Source: Acidobacteriota bacterium
GTDB taxonomy: Bacteria > Acidobacteriota > Blastocatellia > Pyrinomonadales > Pyrinomonadaceae
Direction of reading: 5' to 3'
Assembly: GCA_016716435.1 (NCBI GenBank)
Contig: JADJWI010000003.1
Span: forward strand, 1,116,001 to 1,180,000
Length of the DNA: 64,000 bases
The number at the start of each line of letters is the position of its first letter. The first letter of the stretch is position 1. The translations under genes and the position numbers were made by a program. Below, in pieces: positions 25,560 through 34,423 of the stretch. Under the pieces are notes generated by a model. It saw nothing but the letters and a program-made list of their open reading frames with translations, was not told the DNA's origin and did no database searches.

Positions 25560-27152
25560 TTATTTCGCTGTGCCGCGATCCTGAACAATGGTCACGGACC
25601 GGCCACCGATCTCGAGCGTCGAACTACGGCTGATGACCGGATTTACGCTAATAAAGACGTCGACCGTTGCCGAACCGGAAGTCTGGTCGCGGTCGAGAAC
25701 GCGGATCCAGCGGCTGTTCGAACGGACCGGAAAGTCGCAATTCGGCGATGTCTTTAGCGTAAAACTAATGAGCCCGCCTTTGGTCGGGATCTGCCTTTCG
25801 AGCGGGCCGACGTCGGCCGTGCAATTCGTCGGGTTCTGCAACGCGGCGGCGGCATTGAGCCTTCCGGAGGTCTTCACGAGGCTTGCCCAATCTGGCAACA
25901 CATCGACGCTATTCATCAGGGTTGCCTTGAGCGAACGGGCATCAAGCGTCGGGTGCTGTGCGGCAAGCAAGGCGGCGACACCGGCGACGTGCGGAGCGGC
26001 CATCGAGGTTCCGCTCATGCCGCCGTAGCTCGAATTCGAGCCGTTGGTCGTGCTGTAGATCCCGGCACCAGGTGCGGCAATGTCAACCGAGATGATCCCG
26101 TAATTTGAAAAGCTCGCACGGGAATCGATGCTTGTTGAGGCAGCAACGTTCAAAATGCTCGGCGAATCGTAGCTGCCGGGATAGAACGGGAGGTTATCCG
26201 TGTTTCGGCCGTTATTTCCTCCTGCAAAGACGTTGAGGACTCCGGCATCGCCGAGAGCGTCGATGGCGTCTTTGGTCGCCTGATCGTACCCGCATGCCTC
26301 GGCACATCCGCCATAAGAATTATTGGTAACGCGGATGTTGTGGCCGGCGAGCTTCATCATTCGGACGTAGTTATACGCGTTGACCAGCATCGCCGAGGTC
26401 GTGTCGTTTGCCGCCTGGCTATAGATCTTGATCGGCATTATGCGGACGTTCCAGTTGACGCCGACGATGCCTATCGCATTATTTCCGACCGCCCCTATAG
26501 TGCCCGCGACGTGCGTGCCGTGGCCATGCTGGTCGGCCGGGTCGCTATCATCAAAACGGAAGTCCCAGCCGTGGACGTCATCAATAAATCCATTACCGTC
26601 GTCGTCGATCCCATTTCCGGCGATCTCGCCGGAATTTACCCAGAGGTTCGCCGCGAGGTCTTCATGGCCAAGCCGCATTCCGGTATCAATGACCGCGACG
26701 ATCACGGTGTTCGAGCCGGTCGTGATGTCCCAGGCGGCCGGGGCCGAGATCTTTGGCAAGCCCCAGAGCCCGGCGTTCGAATATTGCGGGTCATCGGGAA
26801 GAGCGGTTAGTTCGTAATAGAAGTTTGGCTGGGCGGCGATGACGGCGGGAAGCTTTTTGTATTGTGCAATGGCCGTCTCGACGCTTTGGCCTGCGGAAAT
26901 GCGGATACGCTGCCAACCGGTCTGGCCGAGGCTTTCTAAACTGTATGAGCCGAGCCGGTCGTGGACCGAAGCGATCGCCTCGCTCTCAAATGAGGGGTCG
27001 AACTTGACCAAAACCTCGTCCTTAACAAATCTATCGAAACGAGCAGGAACCTGTGCCGTAATGTTAACGGCAAAGACGAGTAGAAATAGTTGTAAGACGA
27101 AAAACCCTTTTTTCAAGATGAGAAACCTCAAGGGCAATGATAAACCAACCAT
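25560..27152 (-). CDS. secreted subtilisin-like serine protease (S8)
   Basis: 530 aa. A hydrophobic N-terminal segment (about 17-33) and an inhibitor-like propeptide (EVLVKFDPSFESEAIASVHD...) precede the S8 catalytic domain. The triad is Asp156 (VAVIDTGMR), His211 (HGHGTHVAGTIG) and Ser383 (GGMSGTSMAAPHVAG), with oxyanion Asn in RVTNNSYGG. The EF-hand-like loop GIDDDGNGFIDD (181-192) is typical of this group. A C-terminal BACON-like beta domain (about 440-528) starts at CTADVGPLERQIPTKGG. Extracellular proteolysis is expected. Confidence 0.9.
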   Translation of the reverse strand: MVGLSLPLRFLILKKGFFVLQLFLLVFAVNITAQVPARFDRFVKDEVLVKFDPSFESEAIASVHDRLGSYSLESLGQTGWQRIRISAGQSVETAIAQYKKLPAVIAAQPNFYYELTALPDDPQYSNAGLWGLPKISAPAAWDITTGSNTVIVAVIDTGMRLGHEDLAANLWVNSGEIAGNGIDDDGNGFIDDVHGWDFRFDDSDPADQHGHGTHVAGTIGAVGNNAIGIVGVNWNVRIMPIKIYSQAANDTTSAMLVNAYNYVRMMKLAGHNIRVTNNSYGGCAEACGYDQATKDAIDALGDAGVLNVFAGGNNGRNTDNLPFYPGSYDSPSILNVAASTSIDSRASFSNYGIISVDIAAPGAGIYSTTNGSNSSYGGMSGTSMAAPHVAGVAALLAAQHPTLDARSLKATLMNSVDVLPDWASLVKTSGRLNAAAALQNPTNCTADVGPLERQIPTKGGLISFTLKTSPNCDFPVRSNSRWIRVLDRDQTSGSATVDVFISVNPVISRSSTLEIGGRSVTIVQDRGTAK

Positions 27153-27226
27153 CGCCCGAAATTAAAGAAAAATCGGCGATCGGGCGGGCATTTATCGGAA
27201 AGTGATTGAAATTGAAAGGTAAATGA

Positions 27227-27303
27227 TGGGGCGGCTAGTGGGAATCGAACCCACGACATCCAGAACCACAATCTGGCGTTCTAACCCCTGAACTATAGCC
27301 GCC
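27227..27303 (-). tRNA. tRNA-His (GTG), CCA encoded
   Basis: Minus-strand cloverleaf with acceptor GCGGCTA/TAGCCGC, the His-specific extra G at -1 (27303) opposite C73 (27230), anticodon stem CCAGA/TCTGG with loop TTGTGGT (anticodon GTG), and T-loop TGGGTTCGATTCCCA. The 3' CCA is encoded at 27229-27227. Confidence 0.95.
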
Positions 27304-27345
27304 ATATGAGAATCTCAGATCTGCGGACCTGAAATCTCGACTTTT

Positions 27346-27419
27346 CGCCCCCGGCAGGACTCGAACCTGCGGCCCACAGCTTAGAAGGCTGTTGCTCTAT
27401 CCGGCTGAGCTACGGGAGC
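27346..27419 (-). tRNA. tRNA-Arg (TCT), CCA not encoded
   Basis: Minus-strand cloverleaf: acceptor GCTCCCG/CGGGGGC (one T-G wobble), D-arm TAGCTCAGCCGGATAGAGCA, anticodon stem ACAGC/GCTGT with loop CTTCTAA (anticodon TCT), and T-arm GCAGGTTCGAGTCCTGC. The 3' neighbour reads AAA rather than CCA. It lies 42 bp upstream of tRNA-His. Confidence 0.95.
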
Positions 27420-27469
27420 ATATCAAACAGCAAACCGAAATCTTATCGGCTGCGGAGGGATTAGTCAAA

Positions 27470-27541
27470 TTATTTTAGGATTCGGTAAATGACAAAGACC
27501 AGCAGGCCGACAAGCATTGGATAAAGGGTGAGAGCGGCCAT
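27470..27541 (-). CDS. possible 23-aa single-pass membrane microprotein
   Basis: A short frame between cmk and the tRNAs encodes a hydrophobic core (LYPMLVGLLVFVIYRILK at its end), the pattern of a single-pass micropeptide with positively charged end. There is no obvious ribosome site and upstream in-frame codons are open, so the start is uncertain. It may be chance; conservation would decide. Confidence 0.3.
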   Translation of the reverse strand: MAALTLYPMLVGLLVFVIYRILK

Positions 27542-27569
27542 AAGCCACGCTTCTCGGGTAAAATGTCCA

Positions 27570-28247
27570 CTAGGCCGCCGCACTCTTTCTTTCACGAATC
27601 ACGGCGAGCATTTGTTCGAAAACTTCATCCAGATCGAGTTCCGAGGTGTCGATCACCTCGGAGCCTTCCGGTATCTGCAGCGGCGAGTCGTCGCGAGAAA
27701 CGTCGCGTTCATCGCGTTCGTTTATCTCGGCGAGAGTTTGTTCGAAGGTCGAGGTCCGGCCTTTCCCTTTATCTTCTTCAAAGCGTCTGCGTGCACGTGC
27801 GGCGGGCTCGGCGGTGAGAAAGAATTTCACGTCAGCATTTGGGAAAACGACGCTACCAATGTCGCGGCCCTCGAGAACGCATCCCCGCTCGGCCCGCTCG
27901 CCCATCTCCCGTTGAAGCTCGACCATGCGGCGGCGGACGGCGGAGTTTGTCGAAACGCGAGAGGCTGCCTGGGCGACCTCGAGCGTTCGGATCTCGGCGG
28001 TGACGTCTGCTCCGTCGAGCAGAACCGTCAGGTTTTCGGAATTGCCGGTGAGATGGATCGATGCGGCCGTGATCGCCTCGGCGACACTCGTCTCTTCCTC
28101 AAACGAAATACCCGCCCGGAGGACCGCAAGAGCTCCCGCACGGTACATCGCACCGGTATCGAGATACAAGAGGTCAAGCTCGCGGGCGAGCATTTTGCCA
28201 AGAGTCGATTTACCGGCGCCCGATGGGCCATCGATAGCGATTATCAT
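27570..28247 (-). CDS. cmk: cytidylate kinase
   Basis: 225 aa. P-loop IAIDGPSGAGKSTLGKMLA, followed by LDTGAMYRAGALAVL, VLEGRDIGSVVFPNADVKFFL and the lid ERDERDVSRDDSPL, all diagnostic for CMP kinase. It phosphorylates CMP and dCMP. It lies 42 bp downstream of the exported glycerophosphodiesterase on the same strand. Confidence 0.94.
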   Translation of the reverse strand: MIIAIDGPSGAGKSTLGKMLARELDLLYLDTGAMYRAGALAVLRAGISFEEETSVAEAITAASIHLTGNSENLTVLLDGADVTAEIRTLEVAQAASRVSTNSAVRRRMVELQREMGERAERGCVLEGRDIGSVVFPNADVKFFLTAEPAARARRRFEEDKGKGRTSTFEQTLAEINERDERDVSRDDSPLQIPEGSEVIDTSELDLDEVFEQMLAVIRERKSAAA

Positions 28248-28289
28248 CGAGATAATTCTACCGAAATCGCCGGGAATGTCATTTTGCCG

Positions 28290-29222
28290 TTAACGCTTGC
28301 GGAAAACCTGAACCGCTCGGTCGGGATAATCGGTGATTATGCCGTCCAGATCGAACTTGCTCATCCGCTCTAGATCGGCGATCTCGTTGACCGTCCACGG
28401 CACGAGTTTCATCCCTTTTTCACGGCATAAAGCTACCAGCTTTTCGTTCACCAGCGAGAAGTGAGGGCTGAGCGTGTCCGGAACAAAGGTCAGCTTTTCG
28501 AGCTTGCCAGTCAGGTCTTCCGTCGGGCCGACGAGAAGGGCGAGCGGAATAGCCGGTGCCGTTCGTTTCAGTTCCTGAAGCGGGCGGAGATCAAAGGACT
28601 GAATGATGACGCGCTTTTCCAGGCCGAATTTCTTCACATCAGCGAGAACGAGCCGAGCGAATTCATCCGGAGCCGGATGAAAAGTTCCATCGCCCTGCGG
28701 TGCTGATTTGATCTCGATGTTATAGCGGACCGGCGCGAGCTTATTATCCTTTACAAATTTATCGACCGCCTTGAAGAGGTCCGTCATCAGCGGCTTTTGA
28801 ACCTTCATCGGCTTCTGATCGGGAAAGCCGACGTTGCCGATGCTACCGACGTCGTACTTCTTGGTCTCGGCATAGGTCATCTGATAGATGTTGTGATCGC
28901 GTTCGGTTTCTTTTGTGATCGGCTTACCATTCGGAGCGGTCGAGATCAGGTGGGAAAACCAGGGCTCGTGCGAGACCAAAACTTTCTTGTCCTTGGTGAT
29001 CACAACGTCGAGCTCGAGCGTGTCCGAGCCTTGCTCGATCGCGAGGATGAACGACGGAATCGTGTTTTCCGGCAGATAACCGCGGGCTCCGCGATGGCCT
29101 TCGATCGAGACGGCCTTTTTGCCTGATCCGTTGATCTTCATTTGGGCGAAAGTTGGCGGGTTGATGAAAGCGGCGAAACAAAGGGCAGCCGCGAGCTTTA
29201 ACGAAGAACGATTTCTGAACAT
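28290..29222 (-). CDS. exported glycerophosphodiester phosphodiesterase
   Basis: 310 aa from the ATG at 29222, which begins a signal peptide (LKLAAALCFAAFINPPTFAQ). The longer frame upstream overlaps the preceding gene. GDPD motifs: EGHRGARGYLPENTIPSF, DTLELDVVITKDKKVLVSHEPWF, and the C-terminal KLVPWTVNEIADLERM and DGIITDYPDRA. This is the GlpQ-like periplasmic counterpart of the cytoplasmic enzyme at 1668-2513. Confidence 0.9.
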   Translation of the reverse strand: MFRNRSSLKLAAALCFAAFINPPTFAQMKINGSGKKAVSIEGHRGARGYLPENTIPSFILAIEQGSDTLELDVVITKDKKVLVSHEPWFSHLISTAPNGKPITKETERDHNIYQMTYAETKKYDVGSIGNVGFPDQKPMKVQKPLMTDLFKAVDKFVKDNKLAPVRYNIEIKSAPQGDGTFHPAPDEFARLVLADVKKFGLEKRVIIQSFDLRPLQELKRTAPAIPLALLVGPTEDLTGKLEKLTFVPDTLSPHFSLVNEKLVALCREKGMKLVPWTVNEIADLERMSKFDLDGIITDYPDRAVQVFRKR

Positions 29223-29268
29223 TCCACAAAATTGACACTCGGGAGTGAACTTAAGGTTACAGGAAAGT

Positions 29269-30303
29269 TCACCCGGCCAAGATCGAACCCAATGATGCGA
29301 CCGCGACATCGATCTGCTCGCTCGAAACGTCGCAGTGCGTCACCATTCGGATGGCGTTGCCGAAGCCTATGGCGAGTATGCCGTTATCTTTGAGCTCGGA
29401 GCAGATCTCAGCGGACGTCTTGCCGGTGCCGGCGATGTCAAAGATAACGATGTTGGTGACAACTCTTTCGACGACGATCGAGGTGCCGGGCAGCTGCGAT
29501 ATGCCTTCGGCCAATCGGCGGGCGTTGGCGTGGTCTTCGTAAAGCCGCTTTGGCGATTCCTCAAGCGCGATCAAGCCGGCGGCGCCAAGTATGCCGGCCT
29601 GCCGCATTCCACCACCGAAACGCTTCCGCCAGACGCGGGCTTCTTTGATAAAGTCCGTCGACCCTACAAGCATCGATCCGACCGGTGCTCCTAGCCCTTT
29701 TGAAAGGCAGAATTGAACAGAGTCGCAGTGGCGTGTGAGCTCGGCGACGGACGTATCAAGTGCAGCAGCCGCATTGAAAATACGTGCCCCGTCCATATGA
29801 ACCGGCAGCCCGAGTGCATGTGCCTTTTCACAGATCTCGGCGCAATGCTCGGCGGTCATTACGCTTCCGCCAGCGAAGTTGTGCGTGTTCTCAAGGCAGA
29901 TCAGGCCGGTCGGGCAGGAATAATACGGCTGGTCGATGTGCAATGCCGAAGCGATCTCATCCCAGGTCAGATGGCCGCTGCCATCGCGGCTCTTTACGGG
30001 CCGCATCATCACCCCCGAGGCGATCGCTGGCGTGCCCATCTCATAATTAAAGATGTGACCGCGTTCTTCGATGATGACCTCGTCGCCGGGCCGGGTATGG
30101 AGCTTGACCGCGATCTGGTTGCCCATCGAACCGGTCGGCACAAAAAGAGCCGCCTCTTTTTCGAAGATCTCAGCCGCTCGCTCCTGCAGGCGATTGACCG
30201 TCGGGTCCTCGCCATAAACATCGTCGCCAACTTCGGCCGCCGCCATCGCCCGCCGCATCGCATCGGTCGGCTTTGTCACTGTATCGCTTCTTAGGTCGAT
30301 CAT
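29269..30303 (-). CDS. ltaE: low-specificity L-threonine aldolase
   Basis: 344 aa. PLP fold type I enzyme beginning MIDLRSDTVTKPTDAMRRAM, the diagnostic threonine-aldolase N-terminus. The Schiff-base lysine is in CLSKGLGAPVGS and the PLP-binding Asp in HMDGARIFNAAAAL. It cleaves L-threonine or L-allo-threonine to glycine and acetaldehyde. It ends 46 bp before the exported GDPD gene. Confidence 0.92.
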   Translation of the reverse strand: MIDLRSDTVTKPTDAMRRAMAAAEVGDDVYGEDPTVNRLQERAAEIFEKEAALFVPTGSMGNQIAVKLHTRPGDEVIIEERGHIFNYEMGTPAIASGVMMRPVKSRDGSGHLTWDEIASALHIDQPYYSCPTGLICLENTHNFAGGSVMTAEHCAEICEKAHALGLPVHMDGARIFNAAAALDTSVAELTRHCDSVQFCLSKGLGAPVGSMLVGSTDFIKEARVWRKRFGGGMRQAGILGAAGLIALEESPKRLYEDHANARRLAEGISQLPGTSIVVERVVTNIVIFDIAGTGKTSAEICSELKDNGILAIGFGNAIRMVTHCDVSSEQIDVAVASLGSILAG

Positions 30304-30668
30304 CTTGGTCTTTCAAGATCGCTGAGTATGCACGCCTCACCCAGCGGTTCAAATCAAAGTATCCGCCACCACGGAACCGCCAGCACGTCCGGGGTTATCC
30401 ATTCAGTTTTTTCCCCGGCGTGGATCAGCAACCCGGAACGTACTTTTTCCTTTTGAGTTTGACGAAAGGCCCGAAGATGCCGAGTATCATCGATTCGCGG
30501 CCGAGTATCTGATTTATCAGAGATCAGTCGAGGTAATGTAAATCTATTCACACTATGAATGAAATTCATTCATGGTGTGAACCGCATTGAATAACTAAAA
30601 CAAAAGCTGCGAAAAGTCTCCGGTTACGATCTGAGATTAAACCCCGAAGGACCAGGTGGCCAGGGGCC
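30304..30668. other. 365-bp gene-free stretch upstream of ltaE
   Basis: No gene is recognised. Its one clear structure is the 35-bp palindrome at 30547-30581. The ltaE promoter is expected here but I cannot place it with confidence. Confidence 0.55.
30547..30581. promoter_or_regulatory. 35-bp near-perfect palindrome with TGAATGA/TCATTCA core
   Basis: Arms TTCACACTATGAATGAA and TTCATTCATGGTGTGAA (one mismatch) around a single central A. The core TGAATGA-AAT-TCATTCA (30556-30572) resembles the operator at 15153-15178 but has a 3-bp instead of a 4-bp centre. No T-run follows on either strand, so an operator is more likely than a terminator. It lies 244 bp upstream of the ltaE start. Confidence 0.5.
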
Positions 30669-31391
30669 TCATTTCGAACAGATCTCAATCGCCCTCCGAA
30701 AAACATGGTAAAACGCATTAGCCGTTTCTTTCTCGTCGAACGTGAACCGTAGAGTTTCTCCCCAAAGTGATTTACAAAACTGGTTGTCCTGATGCGACCT
30801 GATGCCGATCAGGACGTTCTCGCGTTCACGAAATTTCCCCCGCACCATTTCAAAAAGCGATGTGTTTGTCACACGAAACATTATTCGCCATGTACCAAAA
30901 AGTTTCGCTTTCTCAGTTTTCCGAGTGTGTCGAAACGGCCTTCTGCCTTTCTTGAGGCTGATATCAGAAAGCTGGACAACAAGCTCGCCAAAATAGGTTT
31001 TGTTGGGGTCAGTGCCTACACGGACATCCCTTAACCTCACCATTTCCGGGTTGTAGCTGCCCGACAATAACTTAAGAAGCTGCAGGTCTTCATTTCTAAG
31101 CGTTAGCTTGCAGCCAACTAGCGACTTAAGCCGAAATCCTTGTGAAAATGTAGCTTCTTCAGAAAGGGCAGTGTCGAACAGCTGCGTCGCATCGAATTGA
31201 TCGTCGGAGACCTCAGTCTCAACACCGATTCGAGCGTTGGCGAGGCCATTCGAATCAAGCCAATTGATTAGTTCCTCCACGCTTGAGTTCTCCGACAGCC
31301 CATCAGGTAAGGCCGGTGTTTGAGCCAACGCACCGATCTGCAGTGCGGTGAGCACCGACATGGCCAAGGTCAAAATCGGAAATCGCAACAT
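30669..31391 (-). CDS. exported protein of unknown function
   Basis: 240 aa from the ATG at 31391, which opens a signal peptide (MLRFPILTLAMSVLTALQIGALAQ). The mature part has no motif I recognise; residues around SSVEELINWLDSNGLANARI and a C-terminal helix with AFYHVFRRAIEICSK suggest a compact alpha/beta domain. The gene is more AT-rich than its neighbours. It starts 11 bp after the stop of the DUF5996 gene. Confidence 0.65.
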   Translation of the reverse strand: MLRFPILTLAMSVLTALQIGALAQTPALPDGLSENSSVEELINWLDSNGLANARIGVETEVSDDQFDATQLFDTALSEEATFSQGFRLKSLVGCKLTLRNEDLQLLKLLSGSYNPEMVRLRDVRVGTDPNKTYFGELVVQLSDISLKKGRRPFRHTRKTEKAKLFGTWRIMFRVTNTSLFEMVRGKFRERENVLIGIRSHQDNQFCKSLWGETLRFTFDEKETANAFYHVFRRAIEICSK

Positions 31392-31402
31392 AAAAAATGA
31401 GT

Positions 31403-32299
31403 TCAGGGGGCAGCAAGCTCTTCCAGATCCCATCCTGCTCGTTTTGCTCCCGCTGTATAGGCAGATTCAAGAAAATCAAGCACGGTTGCCTGCGGGTCCG
31501 AGGCGCTTCGAACGTCGTCGTACATCAGCAAAGCGAGGTGGGCACCGTTCGCTTCGGCCCATTTTGCGGCCTCAGGTGTTAGAGGCTCATCGGCGAGGCC
31601 GGCGGGTTCGGGGGCGACATAGGCATAAAACGCCGGGGCGGGAACGCGGTCATCGCCGAACCAGAAACCGAAGCTGATAACCTCGTGCGAATAGGCCTCG
31701 CTTTCGACGCGGTTTGCCCCTTCGCGGACGGGAACACGCTTTCCGGAAAACCGTGTCAGGGCAAGATCGAAGCTGTGCCAGAAAAGATGCACCGGTGTCG
31801 ATTTTCCGACAAAGCGGCCGCGAAACTCCTCGAGCACATCATCAACCGCGACCAGCGTCTGATGAAACCGGCTGACGTATTCCTTGTCGTAGGCGGCGTT
31901 CTCGGTGTCTTCGGGGAAAGGCGTGGTTGACGGCGCCTCGTAGGGGACCGCTTTGATCTTCGGCTCGATGCCGAGCTTTGCGAGATTCGCAAAAACACTG
32001 CTGTAGAAATCGGCGACCGAAAGCCCGTCATAGAGAGCAAAATCCTCGCGGCCTCCGCGGCTGGTTGTGATGGCCAATCGGTGATCGATAAGATCGAACT
32101 CGATCTCAAAGCTGCCGCCTGAATAGGGAATTCGCCGCGTCGTCAATCCGCGTGACGAGACATAAAGCGGCACGTGCCACCAATGGTTGAGCCGCGGGTG
32201 CATTGCCAGCCGGATCTTGCCGACGATCTGACAATAAAGATGAAGTGTGTTCTTGGTCGGCCGCCAGGCCTCGAGCGGTATCTCCGGAAAAAAGTTCAC
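31403..32299 (-). CDS. DUF5996 family protein
   Basis: 298 aa. Typical of the family are the opening PLEAWRPTKNTLHLYCQIVGKIRLA, the central HHW-like LNHWWHVPLYVSSRGLTT, and the later HLFWHSFDLALTRFSGKR and EVISFGFWFGDD. Cytoplasmic; the biochemical function is unknown. It precedes the exported protein gene by 11 bp on the same strand. Confidence 0.8.
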   Translation of the reverse strand: MNFFPEIPLEAWRPTKNTLHLYCQIVGKIRLAMHPRLNHWWHVPLYVSSRGLTTRRIPYSGGSFEIEFDLIDHRLAITTSRGGREDFALYDGLSVADFYSSVFANLAKLGIEPKIKAVPYEAPSTTPFPEDTENAAYDKEYVSRFHQTLVAVDDVLEEFRGRFVGKSTPVHLFWHSFDLALTRFSGKRVPVREGANRVESEAYSHEVISFGFWFGDDRVPAPAFYAYVAPEPAGLADEPLTPEAAKWAEANGAHLALLMYDDVRSASDPQATVLDFLESAYTAGAKRAGWDLEELAAP

Positions 32300-32373
32300 G
32301 TTTTTGCCCTCGCTTAATCTGTGGTTTTTATAACGAAATTATACACAGGGTTCTAATGCTCGGCCCCGGAAGA

Positions 32374-32814
32374 CTAAGCATCGGGTTCGATCTTTTCGAC
32401 GCGGCGTTCGTGGCGGCCGCCTTCAAAATCGGCAGCGAACCATGCCTTGACGATGGCCGTTGCCTCGTCCTCTGAAACGAAACGAGCGGGCAGAGCAAGC
32501 ACGTTCGCGTTGTTATGCTCGCGGGCGAGCCGGGCGATATCCGGCGACCAGGCGACGGCGGCGCGGACGCCTTTCACCTTATTCGCAGAGATCGCCATTC
32601 CGGTGCCGGAGCCACAGAATAGCAGGCCTTGTTCGGCCTCGCCGCTCGAGACGCGTTCAGCGACCCGGCGGGCAAAGTCAGGATAATCGACCGATTCGGC
32701 CGAGGTTGTGCCGAGGTCGTCATACTCGATCCCAAGCTCATCGAGCGTCCGTTTCATCTTCTCTTTTTCCTCAAACCCGGCGTGGTCGGCCCCGATGGCT
32801 ATTCGCTTTGTCAT
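32374..32814 (-). CDS. rpiB: ribose-5-phosphate isomerase B
   Basis: 146 aa. RpiB/LacAB fold: IAIGADHAGFEEKE at the N-terminus, DYPDFARRVAERV, the catalytic-Cys strand GLLFCGSGTGMAISANKV and HNNANVLALPARFVS. It interconverts ribose-5-P and ribulose-5-P in the pentose phosphate pathway. Divergent from the HtrA-TPR gene. Confidence 0.93.
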   Translation of the reverse strand: MTKRIAIGADHAGFEEKEKMKRTLDELGIEYDDLGTTSAESVDYPDFARRVAERVSSGEAEQGLLFCGSGTGMAISANKVKGVRAAVAWSPDIARLAREHNNANVLALPARFVSEDEATAIVKAWFAADFEGGRHERRVEKIEPDA

Positions 32815-32877
32815 TGTCCTAGCGTTATATCACCAATCGAACGGCGGTTGCAATCGAGGCCCGCTGGCGGAAATTGG

Positions 32878-32906
32878 TTGTTAGCGGCGGTGCAATCGCC
32901 TATAAT
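32878..32906 (+). promoter_or_regulatory. sigma70-type promoter of the HtrA-TPR gene
   Basis: TTGTTA (32878-32883), 17-bp spacer, consensus TATAAT (32901-32906). The predicted transcription start near 32913 leaves a leader of about 24 nt before the ATG at 32937 and excludes upstream in-frame starts. Confidence 0.7.
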
Positions 32907-32936
32907 CCAGACAAACCGACGGCGGTCACCGAAAGG

Positions 32937-34376
32937 ATGCGAAAGCGTTTTCTCACCATCTTTATTACACTCGCTGCTGCGGCGGCCGGGTTGCCTGCGC
33001 TTGCTTATGGGCAGGACCTTTTGCCGGCACTTGTGCGGCGGGTCAAGCCCTCGGCGGTTGCGATCGAGACCTTTGACCAACGCGGGCAGATCGTCTCCCG
33101 CGGGAGCGGCTTCTTCGTTGCTGCGGACCGCGTTGTCACCAACCGGCACGTCATCGAGCGGTCAACGCGGGCGGAGATACAGACGGTTGACGGCCGCAAG
33201 TTTCGGGTCCGCGGCGTGCTTGCGGTCGATGGCGAAGGCGATCTTGCGATGCTGCAGGTAGAGATACCGGCGGGAGTTGCGGTGCCGCTGCCGGTGACGC
33301 GGTTTGTGCCGCAAGAGGGCGAATCGATCGTCGTTGTCGGCAATCCATTTGGGCTTGAGGGCTCGGTCTCAAACGGCATCGTCTCCGCGGTGCGTGAGAT
33401 CGCCGGCTATGGCCGCATCATCCAGATAACGGCGCCGATCAGCCCGGGTTCGAGCGGTTCGCCGGTCGTGAATATGTATGGGCAGGTGGTCGGGGTCGCG
33501 ACTTTGCAGGCCGCCGAGGGCCAGAGCCTAAACTTCGCGGTGCCGTCGGAGCGAATTCTCCAGATGCGGATTTCCGAGGCGCGCAGCTTTGCCAACCTGA
33601 CCGCCGAGACCGAGCGGAACAAGCGTGCGTCGGCCGAACGCTTTTATTCGCAGGGGGTTGTGCAGCTCTCGCGGGATGAATATGCGCGTGCGTTGCCGTT
33701 CTTTGTTAATGCGGCCGAGGCCGATCCGAGCTATGCCGAGGCGTGGTATCAGGCCGGCTATTGCTATGGCGTGCTTGGGCGGCACGACGAAGCGCTTCGT
33801 GCCTCGCGGCAGGCGGCGAAGCTCCGGCCGGATTGGGCTCCGGCCCATGTAAACATTGGGGTTTCGAGCTATGCGGTCGGGCAATTTAAGGAAGCCGCCG
33901 AGGCTTACAGGACGGCGATCCGGCTTAACGACACAAGCCCCGATACGCAGTTCGCCCTGGGCTTAAGCCTTGGGCGGCTTGATCAGCCAGAAGAGGAAAT
34001 GCTTGCCTATCGCCGGACGCTGCAGCTAAAGCCGGACCACGTTGGGGCGATCGAGAAGCTCGGCGAGTCCTATCTAAAGACAAAGCGTTGGGCGGATGCG
34101 GCGGCGATGTTTGAGCAGCTAAAGTCGTACAAGCCCGAGGCCAAGACCTTCAACTCGCTCGGCGAGGCGCTCTATGAACTCGAGAAGCTCGACGACAGCC
34201 TGATGGCCTTTAACAGCGCCGTTGGCTACGACCCCGATTTTGACAAGGCCCGCTTCAATCTCGGCCGCACCTATGTCAAAATGGGCGACCGCGGCATGGC
34301 CATGGTCCAATACGAAATACTCAAAAATGCCCGCTCCGACTGGGCCGATCGGCTGTACATTCTCATCAATCCGTAA
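32937..34376 (+). CDS. exported trypsin-like (HtrA-type) protease fused to TPR repeats
   Basis: 479 aa from the ATG at 32937, chosen from the promoter position and the signal peptide that follows (RKRFLTIFITLAAAAAGLPA). Protease domain with His71 (VVTNRHVIERS), Asp102 (DGEGDLAMLQVE) and Ser173 (SPGSSGSPVVN). There is no PDZ domain; instead a C-terminal array of about six TPR units (from about residue 225) replaces it. HtrA proteins degrade or refold periplasmic proteins. The TPR part may select substrates or partners. Confidence 0.88.
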   Translation: MRKRFLTIFITLAAAAAGLPALAYGQDLLPALVRRVKPSAVAIETFDQRGQIVSRGSGFFVAADRVVTNRHVIERSTRAEIQTVDGRKFRVRGVLAVDGEGDLAMLQVEIPAGVAVPLPVTRFVPQEGESIVVVGNPFGLEGSVSNGIVSAVREIAGYGRIIQITAPISPGSSGSPVVNMYGQVVGVATLQAAEGQSLNFAVPSERILQMRISEARSFANLTAETERNKRASAERFYSQGVVQLSRDEYARALPFFVNAAEADPSYAEAWYQAGYCYGVLGRHDEALRASRQAAKLRPDWAPAHVNIGVSSYAVGQFKEAAEAYRTAIRLNDTSPDTQFALGLSLGRLDQPEEEMLAYRRTLQLKPDHVGAIEKLGESYLKTKRWADAAAMFEQLKSYKPEAKTFNSLGEALYELEKLDDSLMAFNSAVGYDPDFDKARFNLGRTYVKMGDRGMAMVQYEILKNARSDWADRLYILINP

Positions 34377-34381
34377 ACCGG

Positions 34382-34423
34382 AGTTGCGAAAGTTGCGAAG
34401 TTGCGAAGTTGCGGAGTTGCAGA
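34382..34423. repeat. tandem AGTTGCGAA-type repeats
   Basis: About five imperfect copies of an 8-9-nt unit (AGTTGCGAA, GTTGCGAA, GTTGCGGA, GTTGCAGA) directly after the HtrA-TPR stop. The same unit occurs at about 11022-11036 upstream of pepP. Confidence 0.7.
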
